NCBI GenBank assembly: GCA_027625915.1
Contig: JANTQA010000047.1
Coordinates: 18,910,001 to 18,974,000 of the forward strand
Direction: 5' to 3'
Source of the DNA: Anaeramoeba flamelloides
Lineage: Eukaryota; Metamonada; Anaeramoebidae
DNA length: 64,000 nt
A model generated the notes under the pieces. It had not been told where the DNA came from, searched no databases, and saw only the letters and a program-made list of their open reading frames with translations. This document shows positions 36,111 to 47,945 of the stretch, piece by piece. Each line of letters opens with the position of its first letter. Position 1 is the stretch's first letter. The position numbers and the translations under genes are program-made.

Positions 36111-36512
36111 ATTTTTTGAAAAGAAAAACCTTTTTTGAAACAAATTTAAAAAAATGAAATAAAAAAAGAGATAAAAAAAATATATCAACTTAAGGGATAA
36201 ACTTTCACTAAAATTTAGTAAATTTTTAAAAAAAGTTATTGATGATATTTTTCACTTTTAAATTTTTTAGATTCCACATATCAAAAAATTCTGATAGACT
36301 AAGATACCCAGAAAAGAAAATTTATTTTGAAAGAGAATCAAATTTTTTTTTTTCGAAAAAATCGAAAAAAGAAAACATTTAAATTCATTTTATTTCTTGC
36401 ATTATTAAAAAAATTTCTACCCTTTAATTGCCCTTTCCATCATAAATTACACAATAACAAGTTTTTTTTGGCCAGGAATATTAATTAAAGATTTTTTTTC
36501 TTTTTTGAGATA

Positions 36513-36708
36513 CTGTCAGTTTCACTTTTAAGACACAAACTTTCTACAAAATTTAAGGCACAAAAAAAATATCAAATTAAGTCACAAAATTCAAATTCTA
36601 GTAAAATAATTTGTAAAAAAAAAATTCCAAAAAATTGTGCTTTAATTTGAGATTTTTTTGTGCCTTAAATTTCGTTGAAAGTTTGTGCCTTAAAAGTGAA
36701 AATAACTG
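36513..36708. mobile_element. Short palindromic MITE-like element, family D, copy 2 (196 bp)
   Basis: CTGTCAGTTTCACTTTTAAG at the left is complemented at the right end, and the whole element folds on itself. TA flanks both ends. Non-coding. Confidence 0.75.
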
Positions 36709-36710
36709 TA

Positions 36711-37689
36711 AAAATTTTTAGTTAACCAAAAGAATTGATTTATCCAACTTATTGTAAAAATAATTAGTATTATTTGAAGAAGAATAATATCTATTAAAAT
36801 AAAATTTTTAAAGGTATTAACAAAAATAACTTAGAAAATGTGTTTTTATTATCAGATCAAATTTGAATTTTCAATATAAATTTTTAGTGACTATATTTTG
36901 GAATAAGGTAATCGTATCCTCAAAATACTGAATCAATATTTACATTCCAAAAATGGTTTGATTTATTATTTAATGTTTCTTGTCATTAAGACTAAACAAT
37001 TTACAAACAAAAAAAAATTATTTATTTTTTGAAAATAAGAATACAACTTTTTTTCAAACTTTTAAAGAATAGAAAAAAATTTTTTATAAGAATAGATCTT
37101 AATTTCTTTGATAAATTTTTATTAAAATTCTATCAAAATTCATATTTATTTAATCTTTGACTCAATTAATTCAATTTGATGAAATATGAAATAAAATATT
37201 AATAATAAATACGAGTAACAAATTCAATTTTTATCTTTCAAAACCAAGACTTTCTAACATAAAAATAAAAATATTGTTTACCATTTACAAGAGTTAAATT
37301 AAGTGTTATTAAAAATTAATTACTTACTTTTTTTAGTTTTATCTTGGGAATTTGTTAAATTTTTGAATTTAAAAAATAGACTCAAACTTATAAATTATTT
37401 TAATTAGTTTAACTGATCCATTTTATAAACCAAAACATAAAGGACAAAAAAATTGTTTTTTCAAAGATATTAACAAGATTTCATAATATTTTTTAAAAAA
37501 TACCACACCTTCGGTTTACAACCCTGATGATATTTTAAAAATGATTACAGGAATTATTCAAAACAATTTATTTTCAAAACCCATGGTTGTATTTGTAAAA
37601 TATATATTTGTGAAATCTGTATCCAGAAAATAAGATTACTTTCTTAACCGATTAGATCCTTCAAAGAAGATCTTATAGATTAGGGCATG
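36711..37689. other. AT-rich stretch without recognised gene
   Basis: Nothing certain. A 45-codon open patch at about 37,500-37,635 (PSVYNPDDILKMITG...) has mildly protein-like composition but no start, no family and no supporting exon. Confidence 0.35.
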
Positions 37690-37699
37690 AAGTTCCTAG

Positions 37700-38450
37700 G
37701 TGTAATAAGATTAGTGAGCAATAGTTGAAATGCCTCAATAAATATGATAGTTAAGTAGTACTATTTGTTGATCTCATCAAATAAAAATGCCACTTTTATT
37801 AGTAAAAAAAACAAGGATTTTAGAAAAAAAATCTTCATTTCACCACAAATTTAAAACTTGAACCATCAATTTTCAAACTCCCAAGTTGTAAAATATGTTA
37901 AATTATATCCAAAAATTTAGATTATTTACTTAAAAATTAAATAATTAAAAAAAATAAATAATTAACAAATAGATTCTTTTGACAAATCATTTCACAAATA
38001 TTGGAAATATATTGATGTTACAATTAACTTTATAAAAAGCAAAAAGAAAAATAATCATTCTTTGGGTTTTTATTTTGATGATTATTGAGTGATCTTGAAA
38101 TTCAAAAAATTAACAAAATAGTTACATTTGGAAGTTCGGGATATGAATAATTAAAGACCTGAATTATTATTATTATTTTGGGTTTATATTTTTAGATTTG
38201 GAAAAACAAAAAAAAAAATGTCCAAGTCTGACAATTTTTAAAATTGTGATTCTTAAGTAAAAAAATCATAATTTTAGTGGTACAATAATATTTATAATAG
38301 ATCGTTTAAGAACCATATGAAGCTATTCCAGCAATGCACTACTCATATCAGGTACACTTAATTCCAAAATACATTGATTATAGACGAACCTAGGTGGCAT
38401 TAACCTTAAACGAAAAAAATTTTTTTTTAAATAATTATCTAATTATTTTG
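37700..38450 (+). repeat. Left arm of inverted repeat around the CRT-like gene
   Basis: About 0.7 kb that aligns, in reverse complement and with perhaps a quarter to a third of positions changed, to 40,750-41,490. Matching blocks run in consistent order: 'gacaaatcatttc', 'gaaatatattgatgtt', 'gatgattattga', 'gttacatttggaagtt', 'tttttagatttggaaaa' and 'aatagatcgtttaagaacc'. It predates the family B element inserted between the arm and the gene. Confidence 0.7.
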
Positions 38451-38624
38451 AATTTTGAGAGTAACAAAAACATCTAAAAATGGATCAATTCTACAAAACA
38501 AGAGTTCACTTTAGTAAATAGTATACAAAATCAGTTATAATTTATAGTAATTAGATTTTTTCCTTTACTTCTTAATTTCAAGATGAGATTAAAATCTTTT
38601 TGAAAAAGCGATTAATTCTATTTA

Positions 38625-39082
38625 CTGTTGAGAGAAAAATGTTGGACACAGAAAAATGGTTGAACACTAATTTTTAATTGGGAACCTTAATAAAATTGAA
38701 AATCAAATCCTATTGATAACTAGGTGAATTTTATATAAATCCAGGTTTAAATGCGTCACAAGTTCATTAATCTGTGGTGTGTGTAGAATAATGATTTGAA
38801 TGGTTGATAACTAAAGTAGATCATGCAATTTTAACAAAAATCCAAGTTTTAGTAAAGTTTACTATTAATTCGGAAAATGATAATTTTCAAACTTGCTTTA
38901 GATTGTAAGAGATAAGGTTTTGAAAAAGTACAATTACATTAATGGTTATTCTAATAAGTAGATTATTGTTCTTTTCTTTAGTTATTTCACAAACGATTGA
39001 AATTAAAAATCATTTTCAGTAAATCCCCAATTAATATTGCTGACCAAATATTTTTCTCTGTCCGACATTTTTCAATCAACAG
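38625..39082. mobile_element. MITE-like element, family B, copy 2 (458 bp)
   Basis: CTGTTGAGAGAAAAATG at the left, its near complement at the right, with exact TA duplications on both sides (38,623-38,624 and 39,083-39,084). It is inverted relative to copy 1 at 6,426-6,882, with closely similar length and interior. It ends 100 bp before the CRT-like start codon, so it forms part of that gene's upstream region. Confidence 0.8.
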
Positions 39083-39182
39083 TAAACAATTTTTTCAGGT
39101 AAAAAGTATCAAAAAGAATTCATTTTTTTCAATAAACTTTTCTTTTAATTCTCAAAAAATAATTGGGGTGTTCCGTTATTTA

Positions 39183-40469
39183 ATGTATAACAAGTCCCTG
39201 AACCAAGATCTCAAAAGAGAAAACAAAAACGAAAAGGAAGAATTGATAAAAAAAGACACCCAAAAACAAAAAAGAAAGCGAACACTTTACTCCACGCTTC
39301 CGTTGATTGGATATTTTGTCTCATATGTGAGTTATCAATTGTTGATGAAAAATGTCGAAATTCGTACACCTGACTACCCTTTCACTTTAACTCAGGCAAA
39401 TCCGTTTTTCGGGCTTCTTGTCTATTCTGCAATTAACCTCTTTTTATTTGCGCTTGGCAAGTTGCCATACAAGAAAAGAAGGTTTCCAAAATGGAAGGCC
39501 ATTTTCATTGGGGTATGCTTTTCGATGGTCAACATCTTCCAAAATCTCGGGAATCGTGGTAATGTGGTTCCAGGCCCGTTTGTGCTAATTATTTTAAATT
39601 TAGTGGTACCGATCAGCTTTCTGCTGGATCATTTCACCCCATATAGCAAAAAGCATTCAGCCATCGAGTGGATCAGCCTACTGACTTTAATTTTTGGAAT
39701 TATAATGAGTGTGTGGGATCAGATCCGATCAACAAAAAAGGTTTCCTTTTCAAACGACATCGGGTACATGCTGCTTTTAGCGTTTGCAAACGTCCCGCTT
39801 GCAATAAGCATGATCTTTGTGCAGTACCAATTGAAAAATAAGCACCCTGACTTGTCTGTAATTTATCTGTGGAATTGGGTCTGTGTGTTCCAGTTCGCCA
39901 TGGGGGTACCCTTTTCCTTTTTAAACGCATACTTCCAAGGGATCAAAATGTCCAATATTTGGGACAACTTTGTGGAAGGGCTGAGGTGTGATCTGGCAGG
40001 ATACGGGCATAGCCCCAACAACTGTCAATACGTCCCATATCTTTTGTTCACGGGCATCCTCGCAGGCTGTGCAAAGAACCTTTCAATGGCACAGGCTACA
40101 AAGGTTGGCAGCGCCACATTGATTTGGTATGTACGCACAGTTGCCTTGCCAACTTCCGCTTTAATATTCTCCTTAAGATTCATTATGAAGAAAAATGCGA
40201 CAGAATTCAACTACACACAAATTTTTGGCTTAGTAATCGTCGTACTGTCCTTGCTTTGCTATAAATATAAGCCAATCATTGAAATTATGAAGGCTAAAAA
40301 AAAAAAATTTCATCAGTCACGTTATGTCTCTTCTGAAAATGGATCAGATTCATCGTTAATACTCAACTCTTCTTCTTCAAATTCAAACTCTGGTTTAAAT
40401 TCGAATTCAAGCTCAAGTTCTGGATCACGTTCTCTTTCACGTTCCATTCCCACCTCCAAAAAAAATTGA
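39183..40469 (+). CDS. CRT-like transporter (chloroquine-resistance-transporter family)
   Basis: A polytopic membrane transporter of the drug/metabolite superfamily, probably in a vacuolar or lysosomal membrane, where CRT relatives move amino acids and peptides. From the ATG at 39,183 the product is 428 residues. The frame is open further upstream (to 38,997) but only by running through the family B element, so I reject that extension. About ten hydrophobic segments are visible, starting at YSTLPLIGYFVSYVSYQLL. CRT-like features include NRGNVVPGPFVLIILNLVVPI and a luminal loop with paired Cys (LRCDLAG...NNCQYVPYLLF) followed by GCAKNLSMAQATKVGSATL. The N-terminus is Lys/Glu-rich and the C-terminus Ser/Asn-rich. 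GC content is clearly above the surroundings. Single exon. Confidence 0.8.
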   Translation: MYNKSLNQDLKRENKNEKEELIKKDTQKQKRKRTLYSTLPLIGYFVSYVSYQLLMKNVEIRTPDYPFTLTQANPFFGLLVYSAINLFLFALGKLPYKKRRFPKWKAIFIGVCFSMVNIFQNLGNRGNVVPGPFVLIILNLVVPISFLLDHFTPYSKKHSAIEWISLLTLIFGIIMSVWDQIRSTKKVSFSNDIGYMLLLAFANVPLAISMIFVQYQLKNKHPDLSVIYLWNWVCVFQFAMGVPFSFLNAYFQGIKMSNIWDNFVEGLRCDLAGYGHSPNNCQYVPYLLFTGILAGCAKNLSMAQATKVGSATLIWYVRTVALPTSALIFSLRFIMKKNATEFNYTQIFGLVIVVLSLLCYKYKPIIEIMKAKKKKFHQSRYVSSENGSDSSLILNSSSSNSNSGLNSNSSSSSGSRSLSRSIPTSKKN

Positions 40470-40749
40470 TTTTCAGATCATTTTTATACAGTAGGGATTT
40501 TCTGTAATTTCTGTGACGAAATAAAAAAAAATTAATTATTTTGAAAAGAAAAACCCTTATTTTGATTTAACACATCAAAGTAGAAACAGAAAACGCGATT
40601 AAAAAAATCAAAAGATATTCTATTCCTCCATTTTTTGAGATCGGATTTTTTCGAAATTTTTTAAGGTAATTTATGTTGCAAATCTTATCTTATTATTGCG
40701 GAATATATTTTACAGAATATATTTTATGTAAAAGATGTTTTGGAATTTC

Positions 40750-41490
40750 TGTTCCGAAAAACAATTTTTTGATAATTTATTTTTTTTGCAAATTTAGTCT
40801 TAAGCGATTAGATTCACGATACATGTGGCTATAAATCAAGTATGTTGTCATTTGGGCGTAAATGATATTCGTGATGCGTGGCTCACATGGCTCTTAAAAA
40901 ATCTATTATATATATTATTGCACCAATAAATTATTTCATTTTTTACTAATAAGGATAACAATAAAAAATTTGTCATTTTGGAAATATTTTATTTTAATTA
41001 CTTTTCCAAATCTAAAAAATAGAAACTCAAATAATAGTATTCCAGTTTTTAATAATTCTTATTAAGAACTTCCAAAAGTAACTGTATTTTCAATTTTTTT
41101 AATTTCAAAGATTAATTCAATAATCATCAATATAAAAATCCCAAAGACTGGATTAGTTTTAGTTTCTTATGATAAAGTTAATTGTAACATCAATATATTT
41201 CCCATATTCCAGAAATGATTTGTCAAAAAAATCTTTTGGTTAATAATTTAATTTTTTTTAAAAAATTGATTTTTTTAGCAACTAATTTACATTTCGAGAA
41301 AAATTTAAGAAATATATTTTGCAACTTTCGATGACTATTGATTGGTGGTTCAACCTTTAAATTTGTCTCGAAATACATATTTTTTTTCCAAAATTCTTGA
41401 TTTTTTTTCTAATACACAGATCCTTTTTAGTTGGTGGGATTAATAAATAGTATTCTTTTACTACTTGGATTTTTTTAGAGGAATAAGAGC
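40750..41490 (-). repeat. Right arm of inverted repeat around the CRT-like gene
   Basis: Reverse-complement partner of 37,700-38,450. The last recognisable outer block is 'aaatagtattcttttactact', pairing with 'agtagtactatttgttgatc' on the left. It begins about 280 bases after the transporter stop codon. Confidence 0.7.
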
Positions 41491-41775
41491 CCTGGAGAAC
41501 AAATTTGTTTACATTTAATAACAACATACTTTAATTTTAAACATCTTCTTGTTATACGCTAACCCCTTAACAAAAAATGATAAAATTTAATAATTTAAAA
41601 GTAATAATAAGAATCTAAAAATATTGACAAAATATTCTTTGTTAATTTAGTTTTCAAGTTTTTTTATTGTACAAAAAATAAAATTGCATATATTGTATTC
41701 TGTTTTCCCAAAGAGTTTAAAAAAACAATTCAAATTTATAACTATTAAATTCCTCAAAATTGATAGTTATTTTGA

Positions 41776-42025
41776 TTTTCCGTTTGGTTTTCTTGAGTTT
41801 TCTGTTTATTGGGAAAATCAATAGATTTTCGTTAGATTTTTTTTTACTTTAGAAATAAACCGAAAATTTATTAAAATTTTCGGTTTATTTCTCAAGTAAA
41901 AAATACCTAGAACACTTCACAAGTAAAATAGAAACCTCAAAAAAACCTAAAACACTTAACAAATAAAACAGAAAAACTCAAGAAAACCTGACACTTGACG
42001 ACACTCTACAGACACTTTCATGAGG
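41776..42025. repeat. Palindromic repeat cluster, family G, copy 3
   Basis: Contains a nearly perfect 40-bp palindrome at 41,852-41,891 (half-site GAAATAAACCGAAAATTTA), followed by 'cctagaacacttcaca' blocks and the terminal 'gacgacactctacagacac', the complement of the family's 'gtctgtagagtg' left end. Confidence 0.7.
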
Positions 42026-45000
42026 TTTTTCCATAATCCAAATTAAGATTTAAAATATATAAGATTTTACACAATTCTTTTGGGCCACTGATAATGGATA
42101 ATTCTTACTGGGATTTTTTTTTCTCTATTTCAGTTTTATTAGATGAGCGCAATGTTTTCATAACTATTAGTTATTATTTATCAAGCAATATATCTTCTAG
42201 TTGGTTTAAACTAAAAATCATCCCTCAGTTTATTTGGATTTTTTTACCAAAAAAAATATTTTTTTTTCTTCAACGAGAGACCTTTAAAATTTTTGTTATT
42301 ACTAGCACCAATAAAAAAAAATCCCTAAGAATTTGAAGTTCTAGAATTTTGATTATATTGTAAATGAACTGTATTATTAAAGATGAAGGATTAATTAGAG
42401 TCGTAGTTTTGTCAAGGTTTAATTTTCCAATTTTATTTTTTTTTTGTACTAGTGATTTGTCGCCAAATATGCTTTTTTTGACTTTGAAATATAGAAATAT
42501 AAGCTACAAGTCATGATTACAATTCATTGAAAAGGTTTTTTTATTTTACACATTGGTAATTTTGGTATGGATTATTCCATATAATGGAAGGCATGATTAA
42601 GAATTAAAAAAAAATCATCTAGAAATTTATCACTGTTAAATTTCAAATAGTAGTAGTGCATATAAAAAGATATTAAATAAATAGATCCTTACTATTATAT
42701 TCCAAACTACCAAATAATAATCCAAATTAATTTATTTTAAAGATCTTTATTTTTTTTGAAATCACAAAAATAAAAAATTTCAGAAATATTCTTTCTGATT
42801 TTCTATCATGATGAGTACATTTCTCAATTACAAAAAATCTTGTACAATTTTAATATTTTGATTAAAGTTCTTATTTGCATTGAAAATGAAAGAATAAAAA
42901 AAAAAATGAGGATTCAAGATAAAAAATTACCATATTTGTATAATATTATTGTAATTTGTTACAAAGTCAAATATCAAAATTATTATTTTTACAGTTTTAG
43001 ATTGATAAATCATAACATTCCAATGAAAAATTATCAATAATACAATAGTATACCAGTGTAAACTTTAAATGGTTGTTTCACGTTTATATATATATAATAA
43101 CACATCAATTACTTATAATGGTTCTTTTTTAAAAATATTTTAGAAATAAGCTTGAATTTTTAAAAAATTAGGCAAGATTAAATTTTGGTAATATTTAATA
43201 TTTTTATATTCTATATTTATTTGAATGATGAATCAATTTTTAGTTTTTAATTGTTGCTTAAAATAAAACAAAGAAAATACAACCTTTTTAACTTTTCAGA
43301 CCTTTTTTATACCACCAAAACCTCAATTTTTTTTTTTCGATATTAAGCTCTTTTTTTTTACATCCTTCTTAATTTTTAGGTAGTGGGGCTTTAAAATTTA
43401 GAAAAAACGGTAAAAATTCATATTTTCTATTTTTTTTAGAAGGTTTCAAAAATAAAAAGCACTAAAAATAATTATTTTTTTTTAAATTTATTAAATAACA
43501 AAAAATTACAAATGAATAATTTTTTGAAAAATTTTTCAAATTATCAACATAACAATAATATGAAAAAGAGGTTATTTTTTATGAACAAAAACTATTAATG
43601 GTAGTATCAGAAGATAAAATTTTCATTTTTCACCAATTCTAAAATAGTTTAGATAGTCATTTTTTTTTAACTCTGTGGATCTGATCCCCATATTATAATT
43701 AAAAATTACCTTCTTGAAATCCAATTTTAATAATTTTTCGAATTCTGAAAGTGAAATTTCACAGTTTACATTTAACATAAAAGTAGTTAAATATATAATT
43801 TTGTTTCCATATAGGATATTCTTGAAATTTGAAATATTAAAATACTAAAATTTATTAACTATTTTACTCTTTTTTAAATAGCTTCTAAAAACAAAATTAC
43901 AATTCTTAATATTTTATTAAAATTTTTTCATCATAATTGATTACATTGATTAAACTTAAATGAAGAATCAAAAGTTATTTTTTTTTTGCAAGAATTATTT
44001 TTAATAATCAACTAAAAAATGGGTGTTTTAAAACTAAAAAATTATTAATGAAAAAAATAAACTTTTTTTTTATAATTGTAAGCTTGGAAAATGTGATCAG
44101 TAATTGTTTTAATCCTATTATGTCAACTATTTTTTATTAATAAGATAATGAAATTCCAAAAGAAAATTTATTTGTTAAATACTAAACTCAATTTCATAAT
44201 AAATGGCCCATCTTACATTTGAATAATGAATTTCTTTTGTATCCTTTTGAAGTTTTTCCTCTCACAATGAAAAGTTTGCCAAATAAATTATTTTTTCTAT
44301 TTTTTATTTTTTTCAAAAGTGTTTTGTTAAAATGGATAATGAAATTGAAAATTTTGAAAGAAGTAACAGATGAATTAATGAAAATTTTCGTTTCAAATAT
44401 GAAAAAGAGATTAGATTTAGTTAAAAAAATGGAAGGAGAATCGATAAATGGGGTTTTTTACTTTTTGTATTTTTTTATTTTTTATGTAATGCTTCTTTCA
44501 AAATAAATGGACCAATTTTTTTTCATAGTTTTTTTTATTTTTTTTTCTTTTATTTTTAGACAAAAAATAAATATCTCTTGAGTATAGTATTGAATATTAA
44601 AATCTAAATTTTTATATTATAATAGATAACTTCAATTATTCAAAAATTTTTTCTTTAAAATGTGATTTTTAATGGGCCAATTATTATGAAAGATAGTTTA
44701 GATTGAAAACTAAAAAGTTATTTTTTTTAAAACTCTCTTTATGACATCTCTTTATTTCTAAATAATTATTTGCTAGGGTACACTATATTGTCTTTATTTT
44801 AAATAAATAATTACATTTTTAATTATTTACTTGATTTAAACTTTTTTCAAATAATTATTTTGATACTTTTTGAAATAAAAAATTATTGCTTATGGATATT
44901 TTAAAAATATTTCTTTATGTCATTATATGTTGTAACATAATTTTCAAGTCCTTTCATATTTTGAATTATTATTTGAGTATTGTCAAAATACTTCTTTATG

Positions 45001-45962
45001 GCATTTATACTATATATTATTGGTCCTTTAGCATTGCATAACAGCCATAAATGAATTATCTAATGAACAAGAGTACAATGTAGAAATCCACATCAATTAT
45101 TTTAATCAAATCATCTGATAATTTTAAATTTTATCCATTATTTAAAGAGTTTTATTTGTTTTTTTTTTTTCATAATTCATCAGAAATCTTATTTTTTCAA
45201 TAATATTTCTAAACAGGAAAATAATAACTAATTGAAAATTCTTTTTTTATTTATTTTTTTTTTATATCAAACCAATCCAAACCAAAAAATATTTGATTCT
45301 ACCATTATTAGATTTTCATATAAAATTTATACATATTTTTTTGGATAAATAATTATAGATTGGTCTATTAGGTAAGGGAAAAAATAAATCTCAAAATCAA
45401 GATAAGGATTTGGTTAATACCCGAGAGTTTTTTCGTTAGAAACACACTTCAATTGTGTTTTATTTTAAGTTTTCGAGTTTCCTAAATTGTCCTCCAGATG
45501 TTTATTTTCTTGAAAGTTACACCTAATTTAGGATATTAATTTATTCAATCTTAAAATCAGAAATTTCAAGATCATTTGTTTATCACAATAAAAATTGCCA
45601 AATGAACTAAATGTGTAAAATGTACAGAAGATTGATTCAAAAAAAAATTAAATATAAGTGAATTCGCATCTCTTCTTGCTAAAAAGTGACTTTTAAAAAT
45701 TTCAAAAAAGTATTACTAAAACAGCTTTAAGATTGAGTTAAAACAATATTCTATTGAATTATTTTAAGGTTACTTTTTTCAACAGCCGTCTCATTTTTTT
45801 TACAATTGTATCATTAGGTTGTTAATTTATTTCAATAATTAAATCTATTTCTTGTGATACAAACTCTCAACAATTTCAAATTAACACAAAAAAGACCACC
45901 AACCACTTACCCACCCATCAAATTAATACTACATCCCACAAAAAAATCATAAAACCTTTTTA
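42026..45962. other. Long gene-free stretch
   Basis: No gene, RNA gene or repeat family recognised. Open frames at 42,094-42,336, 42,840-43,040 and 44,219-44,506 (all plus) have AT-driven composition. The last contains a Lys/Leu-rich helical stretch (DELMKIFVSNMKKRLDLVKK) that could be an exon, but it has no family, partner exon or base-composition shift. Confidence 0.4.
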
Positions 45963-46769
45963 ATGTGGCTACACATTTTGTTAATCTTAATCGTTCTATT
46001 GTTGCTAACATTAGGGTGTTTTTGGTATCTTCGTATCTTTGAAACACCTGCATACTCTGAACAAGAATTTGGCCCACACTACATAATTTATGAGCCACAC
46101 GTCGGGCATTATGATAAAACAAATAGGCTTTTATCAACACTCCGTAAAAGGTTAAGGCAAGAAAGCATTCCCTACACATCTTCATTTGCAATTTTTTATG
46201 ATCACCCAAAAGAAGGGACGAATTACGATCAGTGGACTTCAGTTCTTGGCTGTGTACTTGACCTACAACATACAGGCGGAAACCAAAGCAAAGAAACATC
46301 TCGAAAGGATGAAAAAGAAACAAATGAAAAAAAAGAAAGCAAAGACAAAGTTCAAGAAAAAGAAAAAGAAAATGAGAATGAGAATGAGAACGAGAACAAA
46401 AGTATGAACGAAAATGAAAAGCAATTAACAAACCAAAACACAGACTCAAACCAAACCAAAATGAGCCAGGATTATATGGAAAAATTAAAAGAAAAAGGAT
46501 TACGATCAAAAAAAATTGAAAAAATTAAAGTCGTTAAAGCGACTTGGAAAAGTGACCGTCCCTTTGCTTTGTCGATCGGGTTAAGCTTAAAGCTGTCCAG
46601 ATTTTTAAAATGGGCAAGGAGTAAAGACTACAAAATTGGGAATATGATGGAGTCTTATCAAGGAACAACGGGACGCCGTGGATCAACTATTTCTTATATT
46701 TTCGCTCAAGAAGATTCAGACATTTTTGACCGTCCTGAATTGTTTGTTTTGTCAAAAAAAAACAATTAA
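45963..46769 (+). CDS. TEX264: TEX264-like protein: N-terminal membrane anchor plus GyrI-like domain
   Basis: Single exon, 268 residues. Residues 4-22 are one strongly hydrophobic membrane segment. They are followed by a GyrI-like fold that matches TEX264 in order: IIYEPHVGHYDKTNRLL (about 41-57), SFAIFYDHP, SVLGCVLD (about 93-100), then, after an insert, YMEKLKEKGLRSKKIEKIKV, ALSIGLSLKLSRFLKW and DYKIGNMMESY. Human TEX264 is an ER membrane protein that acts in ER-phagy and with p97. A Lys/Glu/Asn-rich insert of about 70 residues (105-168) splits the domain. The animal protein's long C-terminal tail is missing: here the chain ends soon after the fold, and no clear W/F/Y-x-x-L/I/V ATG8-binding motif in an acidic setting is visible. 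The long minus-strand open frame here is a shadow. Confidence 0.75.
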   Translation: MWLHILLILIVLLLLTLGCFWYLRIFETPAYSEQEFGPHYIIYEPHVGHYDKTNRLLSTLRKRLRQESIPYTSSFAIFYDHPKEGTNYDQWTSVLGCVLDLQHTGGNQSKETSRKDEKETNEKKESKDKVQEKEKENENENENENKSMNENEKQLTNQNTDSNQTKMSQDYMEKLKEKGLRSKKIEKIKVVKATWKSDRPFALSIGLSLKLSRFLKWARSKDYKIGNMMESYQGTTGRRGSTISYIFAQEDSDIFDRPELFVLSKKNN

Positions 46770-47712
46770 ACAGATTCGGTTTATTTTATTTTAACTCTAC
46801 TACCAATTGATAAAATTCAAATTAGCATTTTTTCATTTGGAATTTATTATTTTGTTTTTTTCAAAAAAGGAGTCTCCGAGGGAACTTAACAACTCTAATA
46901 ACATTACTTTTAAATTTGTTTTCTTAAAAGGGGAACCAAAAAGGAGATTGAAAATTTAACTGCTAATTGTTTTACATTTATTGGTAATGAATAAATTAAT
47001 TTCAATTTTTGTTTTTTTTTTTATTCGTTTTTTTCCTACTTTGTTGGATATGTTTTTTTTTAAAAATTATGCGGATCTTAATCTAAAAACAACAAAAATT
47101 AAAACAAAAATGTGTGCCCCTTGAAAAAGTACAAACAAAGCGAATTATGAAATTTGTAGAACAAAAAAAAAAAAACAATTACTATTTTTAAAGCAAATAG
47201 AAAGAAATCCCTAGTATGTCCGAAGAAAAAACATAAATTTATCAAGGACATTCGACAAGAATTTTTTTTTTATATATCTGATATGGGGTGGTTGTTTGTT
47301 CATCTTTGATTCTTGTTTTTCATTTAGTCTTCAGCCCAATTTCAGACACCTTTATCAGATTCTGACTACTCTATTTTTTTTTTCAAGTATATCTTTGTAA
47401 TGATGTACATTGTTGATTAAAAATCTGAATTCCAAACAATGACAAGTTTTATCAAGAACATACTGGTACAGGTTGAAGTTGCTTTCTGCACATTCCTGTA
47501 ATGTGTCATTTGAGTGCAACTGAATATCAAATTTAATTTACAAATATATAAATTATTTTCTTTTCAATAACAATAAATCAAAACACAATACTTTTAAGGA
47601 TAAATTTTCCACGATTTGTTCACACCATTGAATTTTAGAGATACAATATTTAAATCGCAATTTAAAAAATAATAATATTCCCTTTTCCATATTAATCCAA
47701 TGAAAGATAAGC
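46770..47712. other. AT-rich stretch after the TEX264-like gene
   Basis: No gene or repeat recognised. A 20-codon ATG frame lies near 47,438 within a slightly GC-richer patch (47,400-47,530) and is too short to judge. Confidence 0.35.
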
Positions 47713-47945
47713 TTATTCAAGGTTAATAATCCCTGAAATTTGAAAAAAAAACTAGATGTTGTATGGGGGTTTACATTATTTATTGACTTTATTATTTTAA
47801 ATGATAAAAAATAGTTTTAGAATAAATTAATAAACTTGGTCAGGTGGTTTTTTATTTATTATTAATTTAGGAAAAGAAAAAAAGTAAATAAAAATGAAAT
47901 GTCAAAATTTGCCAATTTAGAGATTAAATTCCATTCAAATAAATT
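47713..47945. repeat. Foldback element, family A, degraded copy
   Basis: Begins with 'ggttaataatccctgaaatt', the family A terminus, and ends with the inner-arm block 'gtcaaaatttgccaatttag'. The outer part of the right arm is lost. Confidence 0.5.

Noticed and set aside
37500-37640. Open patch reading PSVYNPDDILKMITG
   Set aside because: Only about 45 codons, no ATG, no recognised family and no convincing splice partner.
38997-39182. N-terminal extension of the CRT-like frame
   Set aside because: It has no ATG, begins inside the family B element, and reads through its right terminal repeat.
44219-44506. 95-codon plus-strand frame
   Set aside because: Phe/Lys-rich, AT-driven composition with no family or partner exon; the helical DELMKIF stretch keeps a small doubt.
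45907-46509. 200-codon minus-strand open frame
   Set aside because: It lies antisense to the TEX264-like gene; its Phe/Leu/His-rich sequence is the complement of the Lys/Glu-rich insert.
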